Origin: Nicoletella semolina
GTDB lineage: Bacteria; Pseudomonadota; Gammaproteobacteria; Enterobacterales; Pasteurellaceae
Assembly (NCBI RefSeq): GCF_004345745.1
Contig: NZ_SLXJ01000001.1
Span: forward strand, 1-64,000
DNA length: 64,000 nt
Direction of reading: 5' to 3'
A program made the position numbers and the translations under genes. Positions 30,481 to 39,818 of this stretch are shown here, in pieces. Every line of letters starts with the position of its first letter. The first letter of the stretch is position 1. Below the pieces are notes generated by a model, which did no database searches, had not been told where the DNA came from, and saw only the letters and a list, made by a program, of their open reading frames with translations.

Positions 30481-30589
30481 AGTGTTTCCTTCAATTGATG
30501 TGATTGCAAAATTTCTAGCGAATTCCACCGCTTGTTAAGCATAGGTTATCCGATGTAAAATACCCCATCTTATAATCTAGGAACACAAA

Positions 30590-30750
30590 TGTCTATTATC
30601 CTTCTTGATGGCGGTATGAGTCGATGGGGCTTGGTGTGCCGTTTTAGATTATGGCAACGGATTAATGTTGGTTGGCTGATCATGGGCGTGTGGATTTTGT
30701 ATTCAAACAAGCAATACCACCAAAAAAATCATCTTAACTTTGGCTGAAAA
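30590..30750 (+). pseudogene. Possible homocysteine S-methyltransferase remnant
   Basis: ATG at 30590 opens MSIILLDGGMSR, which resembles the N-terminus of homocysteine S-methyltransferases (LLDGGMG.E). A shifted frame then reads LGVPF, also typical, and a later segment reads VDFVF. The longest single frame is about 52 codons. Frameshifts and loss of the rest would be needed. The resemblance is short and could be chance. Otherwise this 322-bp trpD-thyA gap holds nothing I recognise. Confidence 0.28.
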
Positions 30751-30802
30751 GGTGATTTTGGTGCTGTTTGTTGGGGGGGCCTGAGGCAAGCTCATACTCC
30801 CC

Positions 30803-31654
30803 CTAAACTGAAAAAGGATACTGAATACTTGGGTGATATTGGTAGTTTTCCACTTCGAAATCAGCTAATGTTACCCAAGTTTCTAAATCATTGAGTGTCT
30901 TAATATCTGGGTTTATTTTTAGTGTTGGTGCTGGAAACGGCTCACGAGTGAGCTGTATATCTCTCATAGGTTCCAGCTGGTCTTCATAAATGTGTGCATT
31001 CACTATCTTGTGAAACGCTATACCTGCTTGGTGTCCTGTAATTTGTGCCATTAGTGCTAAAAAGGTATAGCATTGAACCATATTCCAATTTAATCCTAAT
31101 GGTACGTCAGCCGATCGTTGCGTGCTGTTTAAATACAACACACCATCAAGCAATGAAAAATGGTGGCTATGCAAACAAGGACGCAAACACCCCATATCAA
31201 ATGCTCCAGGGTGATAAAACGTATAAATCTCGCCACGATTATCAATTCCTTGAGTTAGATCTTCCACAATTTGATGGAGCAAATCGATACTCCCCCCATT
31301 TGGCTTCGGAAAACGACGACCAATTGCACCATAAACCAATCCCATATCATCTTTGCCTTTACGATATGGGTTTTTTAGCCAAATTTCATTTTCATTTGCG
31401 TTAGCGTCCCAAGATTTAGTGCCAAGTTGACGAAAATCAGCGGCATTATCATAGCCTCGAATATAGCCTAAAAGTTCTGCAATAGCCGCTTTCCAAAAGC
31501 TTTTTCGTGTCGTTACTAGCGGAAACTCGCCTTGTTCTACGTTGTAGGCTAAATCAGCATTAATAACAGTTAAGCAACGCTTTCCCGTTCGTTTATTCTC
31601 AACCCATTTGCCTTGTTCTACGATACGCTGACATAGTGCTAAATACTGCTTCAT
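30803..31654 (-). CDS. thyA: Thymidylate synthase
   Basis: This enzyme methylates dUMP to dTMP with methylenetetrahydrofolate. The 283-residue protein matches the H. influenzae-type Thy[29 protein letters not shown], the catalytic cysteine in [14 protein letters not shown], and [12 protein letters not shown] with the conserved arginine and asparagine. AGAGGAGCAACA precedes ATG 31654, five codons inside a longer open frame. It diverges from the lipoprotein gene at 31765. Confidence 0.95.
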   Translation of the reverse strand: MKQYLALCQRIVEQGKWVENKRTGKRCLTVINADLAYNVEQGEFPLVTTRKSFWKAAIAELLGYIRGYDNAADFRQLGTKSWDANANENEIWLKNPYRKGKDDMGLVYGAIGRRFPKPNGGSIDLLHQIVEDLTQGIDNRGEIYTFYHPGAFDMGCLRPCLHSHHFSLLDGVLYLNSTQRSADVPLGLNWNMVQCYTFLALMAQITGHQAGIAFHKIVNAHIYEDQLEPMRDIQLTREPFPAPTLKINPDIKTLNDLETWVTLADFEVENYQYHPSIQYPFSV

Positions 31655-31764
31655 TGTTGCTCCTCTCAATTTGCTTCTATATATTTTCCTTAAAAAGGGT
31701 AGGGTAAATGCGTAATTTATTTGTTAGAATTGTACTCTATTTTCTGCCTAAAAAAGGAGTAGTT

Positions 31765-32286
31765 ATGAAGTCTTTATTTAACACTACCGTGGTTGCGTTT
31801 ATCTTTTTCATACTGACAGGTTGTGTAAATGATTCTTCAGGCTGGAAACGTTTACCAGATTCGCAAGTTGATCAAAAATCTTACGCAATTGGTTATAGTA
31901 CAACAGCTCAGACCTATTTAGAGCGTGTCAATGAAACTTATGATATTCAAGCCTTTATCCGTGGCAGCAACGATTGGCTTAATCAAAAAATAGCTCTTCC
32001 AGTTGAACAAATTCGAGCAAGTTTGCTTAACCGAATGTTGGATCACCCTGTTTATGCCTATTACAGCGGTGTGCTGTATGCAGCAGAGCTGCAAAATAAT
32101 TTTAACCGCCTTAGCCAGAATTGTTGGCATTTTGTTCAATCTGCCAGTTTGATACAAGGTATTTGGGACGCTATGTATGATATTAGGAAAAACAGTGTGC
32201 GTGATGATCAATATATTCAGCAAGGTGCAGATCAATTTTTACATCTTTGCGTATTACAACTTGAGTCAGAGCAAAAGGCGAAATAG
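31765..32286 (+). CDS. Predicted lipoprotein of unknown function
   Basis: The 173-residue protein has a lipoprotein signal peptide: MKSLFNTTVVAFIFFILTGC, with lipobox LTGC and lipidated Cys20. The mature part is mostly polar and probably helical, with scattered Cys and Trp (NCWHFVQ, FLHLCVLQLE). I do not recognise the family. AAAGGAGT precedes ATG 31765; the open frame back to 31708 would spoil the signal peptide. It probably sits in the periplasm, anchored to the inner or outer membrane. pgsA follows 136 bp later. Confidence 0.8.
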   Translation: MKSLFNTTVVAFIFFILTGCVNDSSGWKRLPDSQVDQKSYAIGYSTTAQTYLERVNETYDIQAFIRGSNDWLNQKIALPVEQIRASLLNRMLDHPVYAYYSGVLYAAELQNNFNRLSQNCWHFVQSASLIQGIWDAMYDIRKNSVRDDQYIQQGADQFLHLCVLQLESEQKAK

Positions 32287-32421
32287 AGAATCACCTTAAT
32301 ATTGAACCCACTCAAAGCGGTGAGTTTTGCAAAAATTTTTCCAAAACTCACCGCTATTCTCTTTCTTCTTGATTTGGCTTCTACTAGAATAGAGGTAATC
32401 TTACTTGTTAATCAATCAACT

Positions 32422-32970
32422 ATGAAACTCAATATTCCTACCTACTTAACCCTTTTTCGAGTTGGACTGATCCCTCTTTTTATTATAGCCTTTTATTTAC
32501 CAATAACCTATTCTGCCGAAATTACCACACTAATTTTCTTCATTGCCTCTATCACTGATCTCTTTGATGGCTACCTAGCACGCCGCTGGGATCAAATTAC
32601 TCGATTAGGAGCATTTTTAGATCCTGTTGCAGATAAGGTTCTTGTCGCAGTTGCCCTTGCTTGTATTATTGAATATTACCACTCTTGGTGGATAACGATG
32701 CCTTCAGCCATTATGATTGGACGGGAAATTATCATTTCTGCGTTGCGTGAATGGATGGCAGAAATTGGCGAGCGAGCGAGTGTCGCAGTATCTGTGTGGG
32801 GAAAAGTGAAAACCACTGCTCAAATGCTTGCTTTAGGCGGAATGCTTTGGCGGTTTAATTTTGTGATGGAAGTGATTGCTTGGGTTCTTCTATATATCGC
32901 TGCAGGTCTTACCATTTGGTCAATGTTTCAATATCTCAATGCTTCTAAAACAAGTTTGATGAGGTCTTGA
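32422..32970 (+). CDS. pgsA: CDP-diacylglycerol-glycerol-3-phosphate 3-phosphatidyltransferase
   Basis: This enzyme makes phosphatidylglycerol phosphate from CDP-diacylglycerol and glycerol 3-phosphate in the inner membrane. The 182-residue protein (E. coli 182) has the CDP-alcohol phosphotransferase motif DGxxAR(x8)GxxxDxxxD within [12 protein letters not shown]...[11 protein letters not shown], and several membrane segments. The frame is open upstream to 32302, but [14 protein letters not shown] is the normal start. No strong ribosome binding site is seen. Confidence 0.94.
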   Translation: MKLNIPTYLTLFRVGLIPLFIIAFYLPITYSAEITTLIFFIASITDLFDGYLARRWDQITRLGAFLDPVADKVLVAVALACIIEYYHSWWITMPSAIMIGREIIISALREWMAEIGERASVAVSVWGKVKTTAQMLALGGMLWRFNFVMEVIAWVLLYIAAGLTIWSMFQYLNASKTSLMRS

Positions 32971-32997
32971 TAAATATTGATAAGCTATCCTAAAAAC

Positions 32998-33064
32998 AAT
33001 GTTATCTACGCTATATTCTCAGCATCTTTTAAACAAAGTACGTTCTGAAAATGTAGATAACATT
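32998..33064. repeat. 12-bp inverted repeat enclosing 43 bp, function unknown
   Basis: AATGTTATCTAC (32998-33009) and its exact complement GTAGATAACATT (33053-33064) lie in the convergent 215-bp gap between pgsA and the symporter gene. The rest of the gap shows nothing else I can name. Confidence 0.7.
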
Positions 33065-33185
33065 TGTTTGCAGTTGAGTAATGTCAATTAAAAAATATAT
33101 TACATTAGCCTTTTCCTATTCTCTTGATTAACATTTAGACCAATAGATAAATTAAAACTCTTTTACGTTCATTAATTCGTAACCA

Positions 33186-34544
33186 TCAATTACTTATAAA
33201 TCTCGCAAAATAGTGTTTGGTTTCATCAATGACAATATGACGTAATGCGATGAGTGCGACTAAGTTGGGGAATGCCATAAGCCCATTCATAATATCGGCT
33301 AATGTCCAAATTGTGTTGAGTTCGACAAAAGGGGCAAGTGCGATAAAAATGATGAATGTGATGCGGTAGAGCTTGATTTTTTTCGTTTTTCCGCCCATTA
33401 AATAAACAAAACAACGTTCTCCATAGTAGCACCAGCCTAAAATGGTGGTGAAAGCAAAAAAGACTAGCCCAATAGAGACTATGACAGCACCGCTTGAGTG
33501 ATGTAAGCCTTGTGTGAAGGCTAAATTAGTCAGTGCTGCACCTTCGTTTGAACCTTGCCATACTCCTGTTAGTACGATAACAAGCCCTGTCATTGTACAA
33601 ACAATGAGCGTATCAAGGAATGTTCCTGTCATTGAAATTAACCCTTGGCGTACAGGCTCTTTTGTTTGAGCCGCTGCCGCTGCAATGGGTGCACTACCTA
33701 AACCTGCTTCATTGGAAAAAATACCTCGGGAAACCCCTGCTTGAATGGCTTGCATAACAGTAAAACCAAATACGCCACCCATTGCAGACTGTGGATTAAA
33801 TGCAGAATGGATAATAAATTTGATGACTGAGGGAATTTGTTCTGCATTGAGTGCTAGAATGACAATTGAAACGAAGACGTAACCTATCGCCATAAAAGGG
33901 ACGATGAAGCTTGCAATTTTTGAAATTCGCTTTACACCACCTAGAATAATCGCTGCCGCAAGAAGTGTGATGACTGCACCAGTCAGCCAAATAGGCAATG
34001 AAAAACTATCGTTGAGTGCAACGGTAATGCCATTGACCTGTGGAAATGTGCCAACGCCAACTAAGGCAACTAAGACCCCAAAAAAGGCAAATAATTTTGC
34101 CAGCCATTTCCAGCGTGTTCCCATACCAAGTTCAATATAGTACATTGGACCGCCTGCAATATAGCCATCTTTATCCTTGCCACGAAATTTAATCGCAAGT
34201 AAGCATTCTGCATATTTGGTTGCCATACCAAAAAAAGCAATGAGCCACATCCAAAAAATTGCCCCTGGTCCGCCTGCTTGAATGGCTGTTGCGACACCAA
34301 CAATATTGCCTGTTCCAATCGTTGCGGCAAGAGCGGTAGAGAGTGCGGCAAAGGCAGAGATATCACCCGTTTGATTTTGTCCTTTTTCAGGTTTGAACAA
34401 ATAAATAAAGGCTTTTGGCAAATGAATGAGTTGGAGTAATTTAAGCTTAATGGTAAGGTAAATCCCCACGCCAGAAAGCAAAATAAGAAGTGGAGCTCCC
34501 CAAATAATTTGGTTGATTTGTGCTAGAAGTGTGTCAAATGACAT
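33186..34544 (-). CDS. Alanine/glycine:cation symporter family (AGCS) protein
   Basis: This sodium-coupled amino-acid uptake protein sits in the inner membrane. It has 452 residues and about ten or eleven membrane segments. Family signatures: ALSTALAATIGTGNIVGVATAI (sodium and substrate site), GGPGAIFWMW, SRGIFSNEAGLGSAPIAAA and TTILGWCYYGERC. The open frame reaches 34694, but GAGGAAAATCAT precedes ATG 34544 and the upstream extension is the leader RNA. A tandem glycine riboswitch upstream indicates glycine (and/or alanine) as substrate and glycine as the regulatory signal. Confidence 0.93.
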   Translation of the reverse strand: MSFDTLLAQINQIIWGAPLLILLSGVGIYLTIKLKLLQLIHLPKAFIYLFKPEKGQNQTGDISAFAALSTALAATIGTGNIVGVATAIQAGGPGAIFWMWLIAFFGMATKYAECLLAIKFRGKDKDGYIAGGPMYYIELGMGTRWKWLAKLFAFFGVLVALVGVGTFPQVNGITVALNDSFSLPIWLTGAVITLLAAAIILGGVKRISKIASFIVPFMAIGYVFVSIVILALNAEQIPSVIKFIIHSAFNPQSAMGGVFGFTVMQAIQAGVSRGIFSNEAGLGSAPIAAAAAQTKEPVRQGLISMTGTFLDTLIVCTMTGLVIVLTGVWQGSNEGAALTNLAFTQGLHHSSGAVIVSIGLVFFAFTTILGWCYYGERCFVYLMGGKTKKIKLYRITFIIFIALAPFVELNTIWTLADIMNGLMAFPNLVALIALRHIVIDETKHYFARFISN

Positions 34545-34662
34545 ATGATTTTCCTCGTAAAAACTGCTTACAAGGAAAGAAAAGAGTACACAAGTGGCTA
34601 TTTTCGATTGCATTGAGTGCAATGCAAAATTTTTGCCAAATCTGACCGCTTGTTTATTTCTT

Positions 34663-34912
34663 TTCTCCCCTGTCCTTTTGCCTGAGCGTTTCATACATTT
34701 TTACGCAATACGACCTTTATCTTGCCAATTTAATTTTTTGACGTGCCTTAAATAGGTATAGTTTCGTTTGCGGTACTTTCGCCTTCGGCGTCCATTTTCT
34801 ACTTTCCTAAGTAGAGTGGCTCTCTCCAAGGGTTCGTCCAATAGCTGTCCTCGCTTACGCACCTGAAAGATTTTTCCTCTTCGGTGTGGAAATTCCACTC
34901 TCCAGCTATCTT
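34663..34912 (-). ncRNA. Tandem glycine riboswitch controlling the AGCS symporter
   Basis: Read on the minus strand, aptamer 1 runs from about 34909 to 34841: P1 ATAGCT pairs with AGCTAT, with TGGAGAGTGG, CACCGAAG, TTTCAGGTGCG and GAGGACAG in the canonical order. A short linker (TGGACGA) leads to aptamer 2 (34833-34667): CTTGGAGAGAGCC, CGCCGAAGGC, GCAAACGAAAC, then CTCAGGCAAAAGGACAG and a closing GGGG that pairs with CCC of the start. About 70 bases between GCAAACGAAAC and CTCAGG form an enlarged arm. About 120 nt separate the end of aptamer 2 from the gene start; no clear terminator stem with T-run is seen there. Confidence 0.88.
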
Positions 34913-34998
34913 CATCCGAACATTCTTTTACATTCTCTATCTATATTTTTAACTATTGCGACAGCATAAAAAAACAAGACAGAGTAAAAGAGTGGCGA

Positions 34999-35026
34999 AT
35001 TCTAACAACTCTTCTATTGCTGTCAA
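34999..35026 (-). promoter_or_regulatory. Sigma-70 promoter for the riboswitch-symporter transcript
   Basis: On the minus strand a consensus -35 TTGACA (35026-35021) and a -10 TAGAAT (35004-34999) are separated by 16 bp. Transcription would start near 34990, about 80 nt ahead of aptamer 1. Confidence 0.65.
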
Positions 35027-35053
35027 TAATTTCATTTACATTACCATTGTACC

Positions 35054-35086
35054 AATAAAAAACTCCCTTATCATAAGGGAGTTTTG
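35054..35086 (-). terminator. Terminator after tktA
   Basis: On the minus strand an 11-bp stem AACTCCCTTAT / ATAAGGGAGTT is followed by TTTTTATTGG. Confidence 0.88.
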
Positions 35087-35114
35087 GGTTTTATTGAGTG
35101 TTATAAAACAGCGA

Positions 35115-37115
35115 TTACAAAATTTCTTTCGCTTTGGCAACAACGTTTTCAATGGTAAAGCCAAACAGTTTAAAGAGCTGATCCGCTGGAGCAGATTCAC
35201 CAAAACCGTGCATACCCACAATGCGTCCGCCGAAACCAACATATTTATACCAAAAATCAGCAATGCCTGCTTCAATTGCTACTCGCTTGGTAATATGACT
35301 TGGTAAAACACTATCACGATAAGCCTCATCTTGCTTATCAAATACGTTCGTACTTGGCATAGATACGACTCTGACTTTCTTACCTTCTGCAGCAATCACT
35401 TCAGCGGCTTTCATTGCTAAATCTACTTCAGAGCCCGTTGCAATTAAAATTAAATCTGGATTATTGCAACCACAATCACGCAGGATATAACCGCCACGAG
35501 CCACATTAGCCAATTGCTCAGGTGTGCGTGCTTGTTGAACTAAATTTTGACGAGTGAAAATTAATGCACTTGGTCCATCTTTGCGTTCTACCGCAGCTTT
35601 CCACGCAACTGCTGATTCTACTTGATCGGCTGGACGCCACGTTTCCAAATTTGGAATGAGACGTAAAGCGGCTGTCTGTTCTACAGGTTGGTGAGTTGGA
35701 CCATCTTCGCCTAAGCCAATAGAATCGTGGGTATAAACAAATAACGCACGCTGCTTCATTAATGCTGCCATACGCACAGCATTGTGGGCATATTCCATAA
35801 ACATCAAGAAGGTTGCACCATAAGGGATAAAGCCGCCGTGTAAAGCAATTCCGTTCATTATTGCCGACATACCAAATTCACGCACACCGTAATTGATGTA
35901 GTTTCCATCGGTATTTTGGTTTGCTCTAATTGGTTTAGAACCTGACCACAATGTGAGGTTAGAACTTGCTAAATCCGCTGAACCGCCTAAGAATTCAGGT
36001 AACAATTTAGCATAAGCCTCAATGGCATTTTGTGAGGCTTTACGACTTGCAATGGTTGCAGGATTGGCTTGTAGTTGCTCAATAAATGCTTGTGAGTCCT
36101 TCGCCCAATTTTCAGGTAATTCGCCATTAGTACGGCGTTTAAACTCTGCGGCAAGCTCAGGATAAGCGGTCTCATAAGCGGCAAATTTTGCATTCCACTC
36201 TTTTTCTGCAAGTGAACCTTTTGCTTTTGCGTCCCAAGCATTATAGATATCTGCTGGAATCTCAAATGGAGCATATTCCCAATTGAGTGCCTTGCGTGTC
36301 TCTGCGATTTCAGCCTCGCCTAATGGTGCTCCGTGGCTATCGTGTGAATTCGATTTATTTGGCGAGCCGTAACCAATAATCGTTTTACAGATAATTAATG
36401 TTGGGCGGAAGCTTTCTGCTTTTGCATTCTCAATAGCAATTTGAATTTGATCAGCGTCGTGTCCGTCCACGTTACGAATAACTTGCCAGCCGTAAGCTTC
36501 AAAGCGTTGCGCCGTATCGTCGGTAAACCAGCCATCAACGTGTCCGTCAATAGAAATATTATTATCGTCATAAAATGCAATTAATTTTCCCAGTCCTAAG
36601 GTACCAGCAAGGGAGCAAGCTTCGTGAGAAATCCCTTCCATTAAGCAGCCATCACCTAAAAATGCGTAGGTGTAATGATTAACAATTTCGTGATCTTCAC
36701 GGTTGAATTGTGCAGCTAAAGTTTTCTCTGCAATTGCCATACCCACTGCATTGGTAATCCCTTGACCTAGGGGACCTGTTGTGGTTTCAACCCCAGGAGC
36801 ATAACCATACTCAGGGTGCCCAGGAGTTTTAGAGTGTAATTGACGGAACTGTTTAAGATCTTCGATTGAAAGATCGTAGCCTGTTAGGTGTAACAAGCTA
36901 TAAATCAACATTGAGCCGTGCCCATTTGACAGTACAAAACGATCACGATTTGCCCAAGCAGGATTGGTTGGACTATGATTCAGAAAATCACGCCATAACA
37001 CCTCAGCAATATCTGCCATGCCCATTGGAGCTCCAGGGTGTCCTGAATTTGCTTTTTGCACAGCGTCCATACTCAAAAAACGGATCGCATTGGCCAATAC
37101 TCTACGTTCTGCCAT
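35115..37115 (-). CDS. tktA: Transketolase
   Basis: This thiamine-diphosphate enzyme transfers two-carbon units in the non-oxidative pentose phosphate pathway. The 666 residues match the E. coli length (663). Motifs: [18 protein letters not shown] near the N-terminus, the ThDP/Mg motif [13 protein letters not shown]...[11 protein letters not shown], catalytic glutamate region [12 protein letters not shown], and [25 protein letters not shown] precedes the ATG. It needs thiamine diphosphate, the product of the uptake system encoded by thiPQ. Confidence 0.97.
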   Translation of the reverse strand: MAERRVLANAIRFLSMDAVQKANSGHPGAPMGMADIAEVLWRDFLNHSPTNPAWANRDRFVLSNGHGSMLIYSLLHLTGYDLSIEDLKQFRQLHSKTPGHPEYGYAPGVETTTGPLGQGITNAVGMAIAEKTLAAQFNREDHEIVNHYTYAFLGDGCLMEGISHEACSLAGTLGLGKLIAFYDDNNISIDGHVDGWFTDDTAQRFEAYGWQVIRNVDGHDADQIQIAIENAKAESFRPTLIICKTIIGYGSPNKSNSHDSHGAPLGEAEIAETRKALNWEYAPFEIPADIYNAWDAKAKGSLAEKEWNAKFAAYETAYPELAAEFKRRTNGELPENWAKDSQAFIEQLQANPATIASRKASQNAIEAYAKLLPEFLGGSADLASSNLTLWSGSKPIRANQNTDGNYINYGVREFGMSAIMNGIALHGGFIPYGATFLMFMEYAHNAVRMAALMKQRALFVYTHDSIGLGEDGPTHQPVEQTAALRLIPNLETWRPADQVESAVAWKAAVERKDGPSALIFTRQNLVQQARTPEQLANVARGGYILRDCGCNNPDLILIATGSEVDLAMKAAEVIAAEGKKVRVVSMPSTNVFDKQDEAYRDSVLPSHITKRVAIEAGIADFWYKYVGFGGRIVGMHGFGESAPADQLFKLFGFTIENVVAKAKEIL

Positions 37116-37305
37116 TTTCTTTCTCCTAGATTAAAGAATAAAATAAATAAGAATAACAACCGATTCACTAATTCTACACCAAATTTTTGAAACACCGTTC
37201 AAAAACATGAAATAATTTATATAAGAATTTAATCTGTATACGCACAAAATTATCTTGAGCTGTTATAATCAACTGATTTTTTAACATTATCAAAAGGAAC
37301 TCACT

Positions 37306-38481
37306 ATGTCCGTAATCAAAATGGTAGACTTAGACCTTCAGGGTAAACGTCTCTTTATTCGAGCTGATCTCAATGTGCCTGTTAAAGATGGCAAAGTAAC
37401 CTCTGATGCTCGTATTCGTGCCACCATTCCAACACTAAAATTAGCCCTACAAAAAGGAGCAAAAGTGATGGTAACATCTCACTTAGGTCGCCCAACTGAA
37501 GGTGTATTTGAAGAAGCAAATTCACTTCAACCAGTGGTAGATTACTTAAATGCGTCAGATTTAGGTGTACCTGTTCGCTTAGTTCGAGACTATTTAGATG
37601 GCGTAGAGGTAAACGACAATGAAGTTGTTGTGCTTGAAAACGTGCGTATTAATAAAGGCGAGAAGAAAAATGATCCTGAGCTTGCCCAAAAATATGCTGC
37701 ACTTTGTGATGTATTCGTAATGGACGCTTTTGGTACCGCTCACCGTGCAGAAGGCTCAACTTATGGTGTGGCACAATTTGCATCGGTTGCTTGTGCAGGT
37801 CCATTGTTAGCAGCAGAATTAGAAGCATTAGGCAAAGCATTAAAAGAACCACAACGCCCAATGTTGGCAATTGTTGGTGGCTCAAAAGTTTCAACAAAAT
37901 TAACTGTATTAGATAGCCTTTCAAAAATTGCTGACCAATTGATTGTTGGTGGCGGTATTGCCAATACTTTCATTGCTGCACAAGGGCATAATGTTGGTAA
38001 ATCTTTATATGAAGAAGATTTAATCCCTGAAGCAAAACGTTTAGCGGCAACTACACAAATTCCTGTACCTGTGGACGTGCGTGTAGGAACAGAATTCTCT
38101 GAATCAGCACCCGCAACGCACAAGCCAGTCAATGAAGTACAGGCAGATGAATCCATTTTTGACATCGGAGATAAGTCTGCAGAAGAATTGGCAAATATCA
38201 TCAAATCAGCGAAAACCATTCTCTGGAATGGTCCTGTTGGCGTATTCGAGTTCCCCAACTTCCGCAAAGGAACCGAAGTCATTTCAAATGCCATTGCTGA
38301 AGCAACCGCAAACGGAGCGTTCTCGATCGCTGGTGGCGGTGATACTTTAGCGGCTATTGATTTATTCGGTATTGCCGATAAAATCTCTTACATCTCAACA
38401 GGTGGTGGTGCATTCTTAGAATTCGTGGAAGGTAAAGTACTGCCTGCAGTTGAAATTTTAGAGCAACGTGCGAACGGTTAA
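37306..38481 (+). CDS. pgk: Phosphoglycerate kinase
   Basis: This glycolytic enzyme transfers phosphate from 1,3-bisphosphoglycerate to ADP. It has 391 residues. Motifs: [12 protein letters not shown] near the N-terminus, [46 protein letters not shown], and [11 protein letters not shown] (nucleotide binding). AAAGGAACTCAC precedes the ATG. fbaA follows in the same direction. Confidence 0.97.
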   Translation: MSVIKMVDLDLQGKRLFIRADLNVPVKDGKVTSDARIRATIPTLKLALQKGAKVMVTSHLGRPTEGVFEEANSLQPVVDYLNASDLGVPVRLVRDYLDGVEVNDNEVVVLENVRINKGEKKNDPELAQKYAALCDVFVMDAFGTAHRAEGSTYGVAQFASVACAGPLLAAELEALGKALKEPQRPMLAIVGGSKVSTKLTVLDSLSKIADQLIVGGGIANTFIAAQGHNVGKSLYEEDLIPEAKRLAATTQIPVPVDVRVGTEFSESAPATHKPVNEVQADESIFDIGDKSAEELANIIKSAKTILWNGPVGVFEFPNFRKGTEVISNAIAEATANGAFSIAGGGDTLAAIDLFGIADKISYISTGGGAFLEFVEGKVLPAVEILEQRANG

Positions 38482-38528
38482 TTCATAAGCGGTTCAAAAA
38501 TGTAAAAATTTTGCAAAATTTGACCACT

Positions 38529-38591
38529 TGTAGGGACGTACTGCGTACGTCCAATTTCGATATCTACGGACGCACTCAATGCGTTCCCACC
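38529..38591. repeat. REP-like intergenic element, copy 2 (pgk-fbaA gap)
   Basis: It starts TGTAGGGAC, holds the hairpin GGACGTAC-TGC-GTACGTCC, and then a second hairpin from GGACGCA and TGCGTTCC, ending CCCACC. It has the same overall layout as 3846-3897. Confidence 0.55.
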
Positions 38592-38619
38592 GATTTTTAT
38601 ACAATATAGGAAAACAAAA

Positions 38620-39696
38620 ATGTCATTATTAAACATTGTAAAACCAGGTGTCGTAACAGGCGATGACGTACAAAAAGTCTTTGCGTATGCAAAAGCAAAT
38701 AATTTCGCAATCCCAGCGGTAAATTGTGTTGGAACGGACTCTGTTAATGCAGTATTAGAGACTGCCGCTCGTGTGAAATCGCCAGTCATCGTACAATTCT
38801 CAAACGGCGGAGCTCAATTCTATGCAGGTAAAGGTATCAAACCTGCCTCAGGTGCTCGTCCAGATGTATTGGGTGCTGTTGCTGGAGCAAAACACGTTCA
38901 CGCATTAGCGGAAGAATACGGTATTCCTGTCATCTTACACACGGACCACGCTGCAAAAAATTTACTACCGTGGATTGATGGTTTACTTGAGGCTGGTGAA
39001 AAACATTTCGCAGAAACAGGTAAACCACTTTTCTCATCGCATATGATCGATTTGTCAGAAGAGTCTATCGAAGAAAATATGGAAATCTGTCGTGAGTACC
39101 TTGCTCGTATGGACAAAATGGGTATGACACTTGAAATCGAAATTGGTGTAACTGGTGGAGAAGAAGATGGTGTGGATAATTCCGATGTTGATGAATCAAA
39201 ACTTTATACCCAACCTTCGGAAGTACTTTATGTTTACGACCAATTAAGCCCTGTCAGCAAACGCTTTACGATTGCTGCTGCATTTGGCAACGTACACGGT
39301 GTGTATAAACCAGGCAACGTAAAATTAAAACCATCAATTTTAGGTGCATCACAGGAATTTGTTTCCAAAGAGCGTAATCTTCCAGCGAAATCATTAGACT
39401 TTGTCTTCCACGGAGGATCAGGTTCAAGCCGTGAAGAAATCCGTGAAGCGATCGGCTACGGAGCAATTAAAATGAATATCGATACGGATACACAATGGGC
39501 ATCTTGGGAAGGAATCTTAAACTTCTACAAAGCAAACGAAGCCTATTTACAAGGTCAGTTAGGTAATCCAACAGGTCCTGATGCACCAAATAAAAAATAT
39601 TACGATCCTCGTGTATGGTTGCGTAAAATGGAAGAATCAATGTCTAAACGTTTAGAACAATCGTTTGAAGATCTAAACTGTGTGAACGTACTTTAA
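38620..39696 (+). CDS. fbaA: Fructose-bisphosphate aldolase, class II
   Basis: This zinc-dependent aldolase cleaves fructose 1,6-bisphosphate. The 358 residues compare with 359 in E. coli FbaA. Zinc ligands are visible in ILHTDHAAKN, in the conserved glutamate segment LEIEIGVTGGEEDGVDN, in AFGNVHGVY and in FVFHGGSGSS; NIDTDTQWA binds phosphate. AGGAAAAC lies before the ATG. It is 138 bp downstream of pgk, with a REP-like element between. Confidence 0.97.
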   Translation: MSLLNIVKPGVVTGDDVQKVFAYAKANNFAIPAVNCVGTDSVNAVLETAARVKSPVIVQFSNGGAQFYAGKGIKPASGARPDVLGAVAGAKHVHALAEEYGIPVILHTDHAAKNLLPWIDGLLEAGEKHFAETGKPLFSSHMIDLSEESIEENMEICREYLARMDKMGMTLEIEIGVTGGEEDGVDNSDVDESKLYTQPSEVLYVYDQLSPVSKRFTIAAAFGNVHGVYKPGNVKLKPSILGASQEFVSKERNLPAKSLDFVFHGGSGSSREEIREAIGYGAIKMNIDTDTQWASWEGILNFYKANEAYLQGQLGNPTGPDAPNKKYYDPRVWLRKMEESMSKRLEQSFEDLNCVNVL

Positions 39697-39762
39697 TTTA
39701 TTCAAACTAAATTAAAGAATTTTGTCATCGCAAAAAAGATAGATTTGCAAAAATTGAATAAA

Positions 39763-39789
39763 ATGAGACCGCTTATAAAGCGGTCTTTT
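39763..39789 (+). terminator. Terminator after fbaA, uptake-signal type stem
   Basis: Stem AGACCGCTT / AAGCGGTCT (39766-39774 and 39778-39786) with a 3-base loop is followed by TTTG. Both arms are the AAGCGGTC core of the uptake signal. Confidence 0.8.
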
Positions 39790-39818
39790 GCTAGAAATAC
39801 AAAGAGGGAAAAAATCTT

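Noticed and set aside
34701-34898. 65-codon open frame on the minus strand
   Set aside because: It lies wholly in the glycine riboswitch, whose conserved RNA blocks explain the sequence.
38478-38789. 103-codon minus-strand frame across the pgk-fbaA gap
   Set aside because: It overlaps the 5' end of fbaA antisense and the REP-like hairpins; codon pattern is that of a shadow frame.
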